Origin: Glandiceps talaboti
Taxonomy: Eukaryota > Hemichordata > Enteropneusta > Spengelidae
Assembly (NCBI RefSeq): GCF_964340395.1
Contig: NC_135559.1
Location: forward strand, 17,854,550 to 17,918,549
Direction of reading: 5' to 3'
DNA length: 64,000 nucleotides
Positions within the stretch are counted from its first letter, which is position 1, and each line of letters opens with the position of its first letter. The position numbers were made by a program, and so were the translations under genes. The notes under the pieces were generated by a model. The model had not been told where the DNA came from, searched no databases, and was given only the letters and a program-made list of their open reading frames with translations. This document shows positions 36,463-48,694 of the stretch, piece by piece.

Positions 36463-37739
36463 TTGCCGGCATTTGTAATAAACTAACGATAATTGTAATA
36501 AAATTGCCGACATTTGTAATAAACTATGGCATTTGTAATAACATTGCCGACTATTGTAATAAAATTGCCGACATTTGTGATAAACTGACGACATTTCTAA
36601 TAAAATTGCCGACATTTGTAATAAACTAACGACATTTGTAATAAAATTGCCGACATTTGTAAAAAACTAACAACATTTGTAATAAAATTGACGACATTTG
36701 TAATAAACTAACGACAATTGTAATAAAATTGCCGACATTTGTAATAACATTGCCGACATTTGTAATAAACTAACGACATTTGTAATAAAATTACCGACAT
36801 TTGTACTAAAATTGCCGACATTTGTAATAAACTAACGACATTTGTAATAACATTGCCGACATTGGTAACACGATTGCCGACATTTGTAATGACACTTATC
36901 GAAGCTTGAAGTAAAACTGAAAATAAAAATTTGCAATCAATGCCTCATTATCACCAATCCTAGATTTCAACAAATTAAACACCTGGATCTAAGAAACTTT
37001 ATTAAAATTCCCTGTGTAAGAACTTATTTTACAAGTTAACCCAGGGAGGTTTTGCGCCGGTATTTAGCTCCAAAAATTGATACAGAACTATATTGTTATG
37101 TATTTACTTCTATGATTCAAATCCAACATTCTTCCTTTACATATCAGAGTTTATCGTTGGTTGGCCTGTCATAGTCTCATGTTAATAAAACCACCAGGCA
37201 AATATTGGCAAGCGATTATGTTTCTTTTTATACATAAGTACAATTAGTTCACAGACCAACAATAATCGAAACTGACTACTGGTGTGTGTGTGTCGCTAGA
37301 CTTTGGTGAGATATAGCGATATACAGTATCCATTTCTTTGAAAGTCAGAGAGGAACCCCCTTAACCGTTTTTTATTACAAATTTCGGCAGGTTTATTACA
37401 CATTTTTTTCTGAAATTTATTACAAATATCAGATATTTTTTATTACAATTGTCGTTCACAGAATTTATTACAAATGTCGTCAGTTTATTACAAATATCGG
37501 CAATTTATTACAAATGTCGGCAATTTTATTACAAATTTCGGTTTATTACAAATTTCGGCAATTATTACAAATGTCGGTTGTACATAGCTTCGGGTTTTAT
37601 CAAGAGAAGGCACCGTCTTCATTACTGGACACTTCAATGCTGTAACAGTTGAAAATTGTATGCACTTGCAATGTGTGGAGGAACAACAAACGAAGGCATT
37701 TAGTTTACATCTGGTATATGAGTAATATTCTGTTTACAG

Positions 37740-38381
37740 ACAAACAGGTGTTGCAGAAGAGGAATCAGAGGAGAATATCAAGAGAAGCCAATCTTCCCAC
37801 AGACACGGATTTGGTGCTGTTGGGGAGCAACACCATAGATATATATGTTGGTAACTCGACAACTTATGAATTCAATGGTCCAATTCCGCTACGATCGGCC
37901 ACTTTAGACATAGAGATCATGTATGATGGCACATTACTTGGTATCAGCACAGATTATGATTTACAGGTAATGACATCTTTTGAAACCTTTCAATGGTCTG
38001 TCATATCTGGAAGTTGCTGTGTGGTAGCAGTAACTAGTTTACAAGAATTAATTTATGCGTTAAATCAGCAACGCAAGCTAATATTGAGAGAAAATACTAA
38101 TGCTGTCTGGTCTGAACCAATTCCCGGTATTTTGCCTGTTAGAACTATTGTGGGTTTTGGCAATCAACTGCTGGCATTGTCCATCAATGGTGATGATATC
38201 GTGCTAATGCCCGAGGCTAGTGGTAGTGTCTGGCAATCGATCGGCGTTGATTTACATGGCCTAACACTTTCGGACTTTACTTTGATTGATGACCAGCTAT
38301 TTCCATTGTATCCAGTGCATCAGTTTGACAGTGTTGCAATATGCAGTGGCACTTTAGGAGTCAATAATGTGGATGGAACAG
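37740..38381 (+). CDS. Exon 3: basic segment and first propeller-like module
   Basis: A TCTGTTTACAG acceptor and GGAACAG|GTAAGT donor give 642 bp in phase 1-1, about residues 60-273. It opens with KQVLQKRNQRRISR, which includes an R-x-x-R proprotein-convertase-like site. About four blade-like repeats follow (LVLLGSNTIDIYV, DIEIMYDGTLLGIS, SCCVVAV, GFGNQLLALSINGDDIVL). The SCC dipeptide and the 'DGTLLG' turn are shared with exons 5 and 6, so this is a diverged paralogous module. A glycosylation sequon (NST) fits an extracellular or luminal site. Known tectonins bind carbohydrate or lipopolysaccharide; transfer of that function here is inference. Confidence 0.83.
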
Positions 38382-40477
38382 GTAAGTATAACGTTCCCAT
38401 CATACGAAACAAACATTTTATAAATGATTCATGTCAGCTTGTCATTATTTGGTGTAGTCGTGTATGTGTAGCAATTACAATTAAGGAAAAGGTGCAGGTT
38501 CGTTGACTCACTTTTCCTTCTTTATACTTCACAATAAAAACAAGATAAATACACTATGAGTTTCATGTATTATGTTGAGTCTATATTTGAAGTTGTGGTT
38601 TCTGTGGTTATTATTTTTACATTTTCAAGCATATTCCTGATTTTTACCCATAAAATGCGTTTTTGTCGGTTTTCACTTAAAATTATTCAACTTTGGCAAG
38701 TTGTCAAATATAGTCTTTTTTCAACTGTAAATGAAACTTGAGTACATAAACCAAAAAAAAAGGTTCCCTGGATTTGCTTAGTTTTTCTCTCAATGCCTTG
38801 TAATAATCATCGAAAGTTGTATTTTTGTATTTTTTTCATAAATTAACGTCTTTGACACTTGTCGAAGCGATAGCTCTCCGTTCCCTCAAAGTTTTTACTA
38901 TCCGGAAGAATATTTTTCGGTATAGTGTATCCGAGTATTGTCTATATAAAGAGCTGAGAAAATGGCAAATTGGCATAATTAGACTCTTTCCGCTCTACAA
39001 AGCCTCTCAAATTCGACTGACACTTCAATATATGTTTCCTGTGGCTAGCAATTCCTTTATTTAACCTTGCCATTTGGCTGTGTATAGCTCTTTTGCGATA
39101 TACACGGAGAAATGAGGTATTTTGGGAGGGCCATTAACACGATGACAGGGGATAACTGTCAACTGATAGAAACGTGTTTGTTTCCCGCATTAATTAGTCG
39201 TCAATTCATGGACAATCTTTTAATTGGTATGCATACCGTTCTCCATATGGGCTCAAACTCAGGCTTAGACCACTAAGTTTACTCGAATATGGGATACGTT
39301 CTGGATTTGAAGCCATTCATGCTCATGTATTGGGCATTGCTACGCAGTTGTTATTGGTTTTTCATTAAAGACACATAATAAAATAAGTGAACCTTTTCCC
39401 TGAAATTAAATTTCCGCATCACGACACCGAGTGTTACAAAACTATGGTATAAATAATGGTACTTGACAAACTCACATCAAAAGTTTTTCTTCAAGTCTAT
39501 GGGACAGCCATGCATGACTGTGACGTTGTGATATTCGGTGGCGTTGTAGACATTACCTCATTTATTTAAACTATTTGTACCTTTAAAATCTCGGTTTATG
39601 ATTTTAATAGCCTTGAGGATCGCTTGATGCCAAATTCTTGACGCACCCTGGCTTGCCGTTACGTTTATACAGTGTCATCGTTCACAGAAATAAACAACTC
39701 TACGTACACAGAGATAAGTAACTCGTACTTATCTGTGGTACACTACATGTGACTCGGTGTTTCGAAAGTTCACAGAGGAATCAATCCGTGATGATAAACC
39801 GATTGTCAGAGTGTGGTTGCCACAATTTATATGACCTTCACCCTAATAATATAATATAGTATGTGAAGAGGACGTTGCCAAATCCATGAAAGTTTAAAGC
39901 TAGGCTAAGGCCACGTTGTGTCAAACTTCCAGACATGTAAAACCCGGAAATCGCCGATGCAATGTGACACATCTGACGTGAACTCTCAAGTCTCGAAGAT
40001 AGCGTGGTTCATTTTCGATGCACCAACTGTGTTGATTAAATAAATCGTTCATTAATGTAAACATCAAATGTTCGATCGGCTAAAACAATTAGCCTGCAAC
40101 AATGTTAGATATTCGAGATCTGTATGTTTTTTACATGCGTGATACTTGAAAACCGTCATCTAATACATCGCCGTCGGGTACAAGGCTTTAGGCTGTACTG
40201 CACACGTTTTAGCCGATTGCACTGGTCAACATGCGTAAGTCCGGGTTGAAATTGGTGAATTACATGCAAAGAGGTTATAACCAAACTGACCGAATTTGAT
40301 TGTTTTTGCACAAGAACCCAGCTGAGATGAGATCATGTCTCGTCAGTTATTGCAGAGGCCTACTAGCTATGTCTCATTTGCATACATAAAGACACCCTTC
40401 TGTAATCAATGTACCTGTCAATCTTCTTTAAGTATGCAAATCCTTGCACACCAACATTCAGGAATGAAACCATATAA
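38382..40477. other. Intronic stretch, nothing recognised
   Basis: AT-rich intron sequence. I found no additional phase-1 exon with convincing splice sites. Confidence 0.4.
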
Positions 40478-40989
40478 TTATTATTATTCTTTATTTCAGG
40501 CCAGCGGCCAATACAGATAAGAAAAGAAACAGAAACAGAAAACACTAAAATGTAACACTGAAGTGAAAACCCTCCTTCAATTAAAGTCTAAAAAGTACAA
40601 AGAGCACTCGTAAAGAATCGACCTAGAGTGTTTCCAAAAGCTAGTCTAAGAATGGAAATAGGAATGTTCACAACTGTAAATAACAGGGTTCTTGCTGTCC
40701 ATTAAACGTTCACAAAGTGTAAATAACAACTTACGTTTAATACAATGAAGTAAAATTGAGGATATTCCTAATTACAAACTTATGACTGATACTAACATCA
40801 CGTTTAAAAGATCAAAAATCAAACGCAATGCATTGTGATAGACCACTTTCAAGGTAGATATCTGTTTAGTGCTATATAGTTACACCACATGCACGTTAAT
40901 ACAATACATACTATACAGGACACTTTTTAAGAGCGTACATTTCACATTTTGAGAGCAAATATGGAAGTTACCTACGATCAAATTGGCTC

Positions 40990-41038
<49 letters not shown>

Positions 41039-41620
41039 TATATCTTTGTATATCTGCGTTGTCCTCCACTGATGAAGACACAATATAACCTAGGTACTTT
41101 TTAGTATTCACAAACTGCAGGGGTTTGCCATATAGCAATACGTGGGGAATTCTACCCGGTTTCCAAGACTTCGGGAAAATACCCATACATTCTGTTTTGG
41201 TAGCTATAGTATGAAAGAGAATACCTATCAACTTACGCAATACTTTCGCTGAAGGACAAATTACAACTAGGTCATCTGCATAGAATAAGTGGTTTATAAC
41301 AGTGTTTACCCAGCAACATCCAGCGCGGGCCGACTGAAGCTTAGGTGAAATAATACTACCTTGTTGCAAACCATTACTAACATTGAAGGGGTTAGACACT
41401 GCGGAAGCCCAACGTACAAAAATGATTGTTTACTATACCAATAATGTAAAATGTGGACTATAAATGATGGAATGCCCCTATAAATCAATTTCCTAAATAA
41501 TGTCAAATGATTAATCCTATCAAAAGCCATTGTAGTGTCCATGAAACACAAAAATACAAGTGTATTATGTCTCTTGTAAAAACACATATAAAACACATGT
41601 CACGTTAGAGTTCATGTCTT
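40478..41620 (-). mobile_element. Degenerate LINE, same family as 48747-50740
   Basis: The minus strand reads YKRHNTLVFLCFMDTTMAFD, LQQGSIISPKL, FYADDLVVICPSAKV and KKYLGYIVSSS. These are closely parallel to the second LINE (NRHNTPVFLCFLDATKAFD, YADDIVLICPSVK). Frames are broken, and part of the region after SPKL is deleted. A (TA)n microsatellite at 40991-41037 interrupts it. The 3' end is marked by GGCCTGAAATAAAGAATAAT and an (AAT)n-like tail near 40478-40500. Confidence 0.78.
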
Positions 41621-41884
41621 TCTTTTCCTTTCAAAATTATTGGTGGAGAAAAGTCTTTTAACCAAATGATGGAGCATACCATGAAGCTTCATTATGAGCA
41701 AAAATAGACCAAAATTCGCCAACGAACCTGCATCTCATCCTTAACTGTGTTGATAATTGCATTAGCGTTCAGGACATGTAACATTTGCAGTAGTAAGGCT
41801 ATATCTCAAATTTCGCAACATTTGGTACGTACATCAATCAAGACAAACAACACATGTCCTAAAAAGCTAGTTGGCATAGTTCGT

Positions 41885-42360
41885 AGTTTTATGAGTAATT
41901 TGCATAATTGATGATATCTAGCAATTAAGCCATATCTATGGATTGCTAACTTCCAATTTCATATAAAAAGGTACATATATCAACCATAATATGCACGCAT
42001 GTCGTATGAAACTTTTCGACATTGCTTTTACTTTAATAAGTAATTTGCATAAGTAATGATTTTCAGTAATTAAGCTATATCTTAAAAATGCGTATTTCAA
42101 ATGCCAGATAATTTGGCACATGTGTCAACCATGCCAAAACACACATATTCTACAAAGCCTGTTGGTATAGTTTTTAATGTTGATGAGTAATTTGCATAAT
42201 TAACGATTTTCGGTAATTAGGCTGTATTGTCCAATGAATACCAACTTCAAATTTATATAACTTGGTACAGACATAACCAGACAAATCACACGTGTTTGCA
42301 GTTTTTCATATATTATTCAATATTATAATAATATTTTATAATTAAGCAATGTCTTTAGAA
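41885..42360 (+). repeat. 146-bp tandem array with ATTTGCAT in each unit
   Basis: GTAATTTGCATAA begins at 41894, 42040 and 42186, a constant 146-bp step. A degenerate fourth unit follows and a single unit lies at 43230. Units share TTTCGGTAATTA, a CCAACTTC-AATTTATATAA block and a GGTA-A block. The ATTTGCAT octamer is the POU-factor site in established knowledge; function here is unproven. Confidence 0.8.
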
Positions 42361-42399
42361 TGCAAGATTTGGAGGCATTGATATAGATATTAGCAACAT

Positions 42400-42950
42400 G
42401 ATTTTTCCTTATATTTATCATAATTTAGTGAAGAGAATTTTCATTCCGCCAACATCCCAAACAGAAATTACAGTGAAGAGTTTGAGATTAATGAAAGTGA
42501 ATGGAGTATTATTTATGTCATGCCGTTTAAATCTTCCTGTGATGTCAACAGAAGGATTTTTTTATATAAAATTATTCTCAATTGCTTAATGACAAATAGT
42601 AAATTATATAAGATAAAACTTGTTGATAGTGAATTGTGCCCCTTCTGTAGTAATTTTTCTGAAACCTTGAAGCACTTATTTTGGGATTGCACACATGTCA
42701 CTAAGATCTGGAATGATTTCAATATTTGGTATAACACATATTTTAATATGGAAATTGAGCTAAACTATAAAACTGTTATTTTAGGTTTTGGCTCAGGCCC
42801 ACTGTTGAATCTGTGTCTTACTTTAATAATTAAAGGAGTTATTTATACATGTGGATTCCGTAAACAGACCTCCATCTTTTGACACATGTAAATATTGGGG
42901 TTAAATTTCGTTATGAATTATAGAAACAGGCTGCAGTGAATAAAAATGCA
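42400..42950 (+). mobile_element. L1/Tx1-like LINE 3' fragment, copy 1
   Basis: It encodes LVDSELCPFCSNFSETLKH and LFWDC, a zf-RVT type zinc-binding segment of L1-like ORF2, then an IWNDFNIWYNTYF tail. A nearly identical fragment lies 1.7 kb downstream, so the two were created by local duplication or the same truncated source. Confidence 0.72.
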
Positions 42951-43645
42951 ACGAATAAGTTAACAAGTAAATGGAAAGATCTTGAGATTGTTTGTAATGA
43001 TTTACAGACCTCACATCGTTAATGCTATGTATTCTTTTTCTTTTGTCTTTTTTGTATGTGAAGTTTTGTGAATTTTGTATTTTTTCTCTTTTTACCCTCG
43101 AGCAGAGGGAATAAAACAATTCAAAAAAATATATTTGAAGTTGAGTTAATTTAGTATATGCATTGATGGTAAATAAGTGCATGTCATGATGTGCCCTTTA
43201 AAGATTGTTGATGTAGGTTATAATCGTAATGGTTAATTTGCATAATTAATGATATTCGGTAATTAGGGAATATGCTAACTATACAAGCTCCAAATTTCAT
43301 ATTGTTTCATGTAATTATTTTTCCAATAAAGGGGTACATTATGTACAATACCTATAGATCAGAATTTTGCATTGAACAATGTGCGTAAGACCAAATATCT
43401 ATGGTCTTGTCCTTATATAGAAGACATTTAGTTTAAGTCTGCTGAGTAGTTCCAGTGTGTGAACCTATAATACTGTAGCAGATGTATGTAATGAGCGCTC
43501 ACAAAAGAACAAAGGACAGTAAACGTAACAGCCAAAAATAAATCGTGGTGTTCACTACATCGGGTTTTAATCAGATTGTGCTAACAGTAGCTTTGCTATG
43601 TTTACTTGCTCATTGATATTTATCCTTGGAATATTCTTAATACAG

Positions 43646-43744
43646 GATCCGGATCAAGTTCTGGATCTGGAACAGGACCAGAACCAGGAACGGGAACGGG
43701 AACGGGAACGGGAACAGGAACAGGAACAGGAACAGGAAGTGACA
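43646..43744 (+). CDS. Exon 4: Gly-Ser/Gly-Thr repeat linker
   Basis: An ATTCTTAATACAG acceptor and GTAAGA donor define 99 bp in phase 1-1. Joined in frame it reads GSGSSSGSGTGPEP, then eight Gly-Thr dipeptides, then GSD. The repeat is encoded by four GGAACG then four GGAACA hexamers, so it is a coding minisatellite. Like similar Gly/Ser/Thr-rich spacers it is probably an extended, possibly O-glycosylated tether between the first and second propeller-like modules. Another frame gives only an Arg-Glu/Gln-Glu repeat without splice support. Confidence 0.75.
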
Positions 43745-44049
43745 GTAAGAAGAGTTAACTACTATTCATATATTTCATAATATATTTAAATTTATTACAC
43801 CTCAACGTTCTTACACAAGCTGTCATTGGTCAAAATTGAATCACTTGACCTTCTTTAAATAGACTATTGCTCGCGTAGTGATATGGGTGATATTGATATT
43901 GATTCACATCTTTCAGTGTTGTGCGCTCAAGATGACACAATCACTACAGTGAATCACACAGGCTTATTTGTTGCAGAAATTTGAATAAATATAATTACAA
44001 ACGAGCTGTGGGGACAGTCGAGGTCCTACAAATAATGCCATGTCCGCAA

Positions 44050-44640
44050 GAATGCAAGATTTGAAGGCTTTGATATACATATATATAGGCATTGGTATAG
44101 ATATTAGCAACATGACTTCTTGTTATATTTATCATTATTTAGTGAAGAGAATTTTCATTCCGCCAAAATCCCAAACAAAAATTACAGTGAAGAGTTTGGA
44201 ATTAATTGAGTATTATTTATGTCATGCCGTTTAAATCTTCCTGTGATGTCAACAGAAGGATTTTTCAATAGAATATTATTCTCAATTGCTTAATGACAAA
44301 TAGTAAATTATATTAGATAAAACTTGTTGATAGTGAATTGTGCTCCTGCTGTAGTAATGTTTCAGAAACCTTGAAGCACTTATTTTGGGATTGCACACAT
44401 GTCACTAAGATCTGGAATGATTTCAATATTTGGTATAACACATATTTTAATATGGATATTGAGCTAAACTATAAAACTGTTATTTTAGGTTTTGGCTCAG
44501 GACCACTGTTGAATCTGCGTCTTACTTTGATAATTGAAGGAGTTATTTATACAAGTGGATTCCGTAAAACAGATCTTTTGTCACATGTAAATATTAGGTT
44601 AAATTTCGTTATGAATGAGAAAAACAAGCCGCTGCGAATA
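44050..44640 (+). mobile_element. L1/Tx1-like LINE 3' fragment, copy 2
   Basis: A direct repeat of 42370-42930 with small indels. It has the same CSCCSNVSETLKHLFWDC zinc-binding stretch (the first Cys pair altered) and the same tail, and is frame-broken. Exon 4 lies between the two copies. Confidence 0.72.
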
Positions 44641-45899
44641 ACAATTCAATGCATAAGCCCATAAGCTCGAACAGGGTGGATTCATATTTGATGGGCTGCC
44701 TGGTCTGTCACACGATGGTATTGTAGATAGCGCCCTCCATGTGGAGAATGCGCATAACATATGGAATTCGCATGCATAGTAATTGCTCCGCAATGCATCC
44801 TTGGGTAAAACGACCCCAAAAAATTGCATAGTATATAGGGCGTGCATGTGTACTAGTCATTGAGCCGCTATGCGAGCTAATAGATGATACATATCACATC
44901 ACACTGAGAACAGAAAATCAACTAATGTAGTTCACTATGAAAATAATATCAAAAAGTAACTTTGTTTGCCTTTTGACTTATCGAAGTAAGTTTTCCAGTA
45001 TTTGGGGCAGGTTTAGTTACAATATGCTTAGGATTCCATTCGAATACTACTTGGACTGAAGCATAACCGCACAGAATGTGTTTTCCAAAACTAATGAAAA
45101 AAAGTAAGATGTATGTCTCAAAAGATGTCTCTCTCCTCAGGACACCTTTATCATCATCATCATCCACTTAACGCGTACACAATGTATTCAATTGTTTTTT
45201 ACATCACACTGAAACTGTATATTAATAATAAGTAACCACAACAATTATAGTTCCCATGTTGCCTCATATCCAAGACTTGAATTCAGGTTTTGCGATTGTT
45301 TTCAGGGAAGTGTGTATAACAAATCTGACACAAACTTATCACCTAGCACGTTATCACTCAAACTTATCTTAAGGCCTAGTCCTTAACAACTATAGTATAA
45401 GGCGATTTGTGAAAGACTGGTGGTATTCGATATTTATTTTCCTAACTAGCCTTGATGGCCAGTTAGTTTTGTAATAGTGGTACTCGAATATAAATATTAT
45501 AATAACGTATTTGGGGAACCCCTCGTCGAATTCGCCATGCCAAAATCAGTTATTTTGTCATCGGCTTCACCTTCGACTAAACAGATAATTCTGTCTCAAA
45601 AGGGTCCTGTTAAATCTGTTAAATTCGTATTGCAAAAAGGCAAACTCTGATTGATTAATTAATTACACTTGAATTAACAGTATCTGTTACTTTTCGGTGT
45701 TTGTCACTGAACAAATAGATACTGAACACTTTAACAATTATTGAAAAATAGACCTGTTGCTTACACAATCAAATGCCAGTAATGTTATGTAACACCATAT
45801 TTAAACTGAATGCCTCCCGTAAGGGCAAAACCGTAGATTTGTGGGGCTGCACACGATGTTGGAATGCAAAATTCTGAACTATAGCTATTATACATGATG
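44641..45899. other. Intronic stretch, nothing recognised
   Basis: No gene or known repeat, apart from a short TCATCATCATCATC run near 45150. Confidence 0.4.
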
Positions 45900-46640
45900 T
45901 ACCACTTAATTGGAAAATTAATAATACGAAACTGCATGAAGTTTGAAGCTTACATAGTAGACATATTCCTTAATTATCAAAATCATTAATTATGCAAATT
46001 AACCATTTAGCTTATAAGTTACATCATCAAGCTTTAAATGACACATACACGTCATTACCATAAATGCATGTAATAAATTATCTGAAATTTAATGTTTGTA
46101 CTCCAAAGATATTGCCCAATTATCGAAATGCTTACTTACGGAAAATATGCATCACAATTAATAACTACATAAACAACTACATCACACACATATGATTTGT
46201 TATGGTTGATGGATGTATCAAGTTCAGTCAAATGTGAAGTTTACATTTTACATTCTTTCCTAATTATTAAATTACAAAAATCATTAATTATGCAAATTGC
46301 CCATTAAAATTAAAGACTAGACCAACAGGATTTAGAGGGTGTGTGTGTGCTTTCGCATGGTTGGTGCATGTGCTAAATTATATGGAATTTGAAGCGTGCA
46401 TTCCAAAGATATAGGTTAATTGCTGGTAATCGTTAATAAATCAAAATACCCATTCAGAGTAAAAGCTATGTCAAGAAACATGTGCGCATTGTTATGGTTC
46501 ACATATGTACCAAATTATATGAAATTTGAAGTTTGCATTGTTAAAAATAAAGTCTTAATTACCGAAAATCACCAATTATGCAAATTACTCATTAAAACTA
46601 AAAAAACTATGCTAACAGGCTTTATTAGATAAGTGTGCTT
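45900..46640 (-). repeat. 146-bp array family, inverted block
   Basis: The reverse-complement words AATCATTAATTATGCAAATT and degenerate forms occur near 45985, 46135, 46283, 46428 and 46567, again about 146 bp apart. The block faces the array at 41885-42360 and brackets exon 4 and both LINE fragments. Confidence 0.72.
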
Positions 46641-46647
46641 TGTTATG

Positions 46648-47400
46648 GTTATTTTTTTTCTTGGCCTTAGAATGGGTTTACAAAGAGCGTGGAGTTCACA
46701 AACAGGTGAAATATTTATCATTGTTTCAATTTCGTCAAATATGGACTTATCATTTTCAAATTTCACACACTGATGTGCAGATGAATAAAGGGAAATCATG
46801 TCTTTTTAAATTTTTGATATGAAGTATTGTATTGACTTCGAACTGTCTCCTTTTTACCGTGTTCTTTTCCGATTTCTCTCGATAACAAACTACCGCTGTT
46901 TGTTGCAAGGCTTGTACATAATAATTTATCTAGCTCTGTATCGCAGGATATAAATATACTATCATATATTTATAAAGTGTAATAATCTATAATTTATACC
47001 CAAATGTGTGTGGTCAAAATATGGAAAATAGACCAAGCCTCGCCTAGTCTGCGAAGGAAATTTCGAGACAATGTATCAATAATGGTGACCTATACATTGA
47101 CCTTTATATAATTAGTGTACAGTGAGGGCACGCCACTCAACAAAATCTTGAGAATGTATAAACTGAAAGTGGGACAGAAAGAAGTTCAACACGCACATGC
47201 CATATCCCGGGTATGTAGGGAATCACGAAAGCCGAGTGGAGTCAAGGATGGCAAGCTTTCCTGTGCTGAGAATAGGAGGCGTGGCAGGCATTTGAACAAC
47301 ATTTTTGACAACTAACTTTCATTGGAACTTGAGGAATCACAGATATAGAGCTAAATTTCTTGCATAAATCCTTACGGAAGGCATTCAGTTTAAATCTGGT
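46648..47400 (-). repeat. Dispersed repeat family A, copy 2
   Basis: Reverse complement of 8205-8962 over nearly its full length, ending at the A-rich tail (here TTTTTTTTCTTGGCC at 46651). Confidence 0.75.
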
Positions 47401-47544
47401 GCCTATTAACATAGACTCTTAGTAGATAGGGATCTCTATTAGTATCTACATGCATGTTATCAATAACAAGCCTTGATGACATGCCTTGACCTTTGACCCT
47501 AACCTGCGATGTCATATAGACATTACGTGTTAAAATGCATACAT

Positions 47545-47850
47545 ATTTACCTTCCGTAAGGAAGATGATAATATACCGATGAAGTCTGTGTGTCTGTGCG
47601 TGCATGTGTGTGTGTGTGTGTCACGATTTCCGAAAAAAAGCTGAATCAATTCAAACGAAATTTTATAGACATGTTCCGTAGGGTAATGGCCAGAACTGAT
47701 TAGCTTTTGGTAATAATCCGATGAATATTAATGACCAATTTGAGTAATTAATCGATCGAACGAGTATAAAGTTGGCGTCAGATTCAGATTAAGGTAGCAT
47801 TATCTTATGGACATTATATTGAGCATCAGATGGCCTCAGATCGGAAGACA
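47545..47850 (-). repeat. Dispersed repeat family B, copy 2
   Basis: Reverse complement of 9340-9660 with the CCTTCCGTAAGGAAG palindrome and a shortened TG tract. Families A and B are neighbours in both places but in a different relative order, so they moved separately. Confidence 0.7.
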
Positions 47851-47912
47851 CCAGACAGACTCAAACCTGAAATAATACCGCTGAGACTAGAGGGAAGGAT
47901 TCTGCTTCACTG

Positions 47913-48076
47913 CATATTTGGAGTGTTTATACCAGTAAGTGTTTTAATGATGTACGAGTTGCGTACAATAATGCTTTTAGAATTTTACTTGGTATAAAGA
48001 GGCGTGTTAGTATTTCTAACATGTTTGTTCGTAGTTTCATTATGACTTTTGAAAGTAAGCAGCGTATTCTGAAATC
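47913..48076 (+). mobile_element. Fragment of the neighbouring LINE in opposite orientation
   Basis: These 164 bp match the reverse complement of about 48975-49138 almost exactly (CATATTTGGAGTGTTTATAC at the start, GCGTATTCTGAAATC at the end). They encode part of the post-RT region. The fragment is a short internal slice, not a 3' end. Confidence 0.85.
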
Positions 48077-48078
48077 AT

Positions 48079-48480
48079 GTGTCAAAATATGGAAAATAGA
48101 CCAAGCCTTGCCTAGCCGAGGAAGAAAATTTCGCGACAATGTATCAATAATGGTGACGTATACATTGACTTATATAATTAGTGTACAGTGAGGGCGCGCC
48201 ACTCAAATCAAAATCTTTACAATTTTCCTGTAGTGTAAACTCGTGGGACAGAAGGAAGTTCAACACGCACATGTCATATCCCGGGTATGTAGGGAATCAC
48301 GAAAGCCAAGTGAAGTCGTGGATGGCAAGCTTTCCTGTGCTGAGAATAGGAGGCATGGCGGGCATTTCAACAACCCTTTTGACAACTAACTTTCATTGGG
48401 ACTTCACGAATCACAGATATAGAGCTAGATTTCTTGCATAAATCATGAAATTCCTTACGAAAGGCATTCAGTTTAAATCT
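48079..48480 (-). repeat. Dispersed repeat family A, short copy 3
   Basis: It starts at GTGTCAAAATATGGAAAAT and matches the central and terminal part of family A. It abuts the inverted LINE fragment directly. Confidence 0.72.
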
Positions 48481-48694
48481 GTTTATAGGTGGCATAAATG
48501 GCTTCTTAACCTCGACTTTAATAATCAACACAAAGCAACCAGATTGGGTTGCAGCGAAACAAATATCGACCATGATGTCAGCCTTTAAATGTTGATTTAG
48601 GATGGAGTCAGAATTTACGGAGGGAGGGGGGAGAGAAATTATTTTGGTCAAAAAGATTTTCGTAGCCCACCCACCCCCTCCCCTTTGCACTTGC

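Larger units (their letters stand above)
34243..37589. mobile_element. Foldback-type element with 245-bp tandem-repeat inverted ends
   Basis: The left arm (34243-34488) starts AGCTTTGTACAACCGA, continues as TTTGTAATAA-TTGCCGA units and ends AAGGAGGGTCCT. The right arm (37345-37589) is its imperfect reverse complement. A third block of the same units in left-arm orientation lies at 36462-36895. Inverted arms made of short tandem units are the hallmark of foldback elements. The interior also holds GAAT microsatellites and a truncated L2-like LINE. No transposase is seen. The right end is only 150 bp from exon 3 of the propeller gene. Confidence 0.65.

Noticed and set aside
37649-37739. Upstream part of the long frame preceding exon 3 (MKIVCTCNVW...)
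   Set aside because: The frame is open by chance through the intron. The TCTGTTTACAG acceptor and consistent phase place the exon start at 37740.
43598-43780. Arg-Glu/Gln-Glu repeat frame overlapping exon 4
   Set aside because: It is the same hexanucleotide repeat in another frame. The Gly-Thr frame fits the splice phase with both neighbours.
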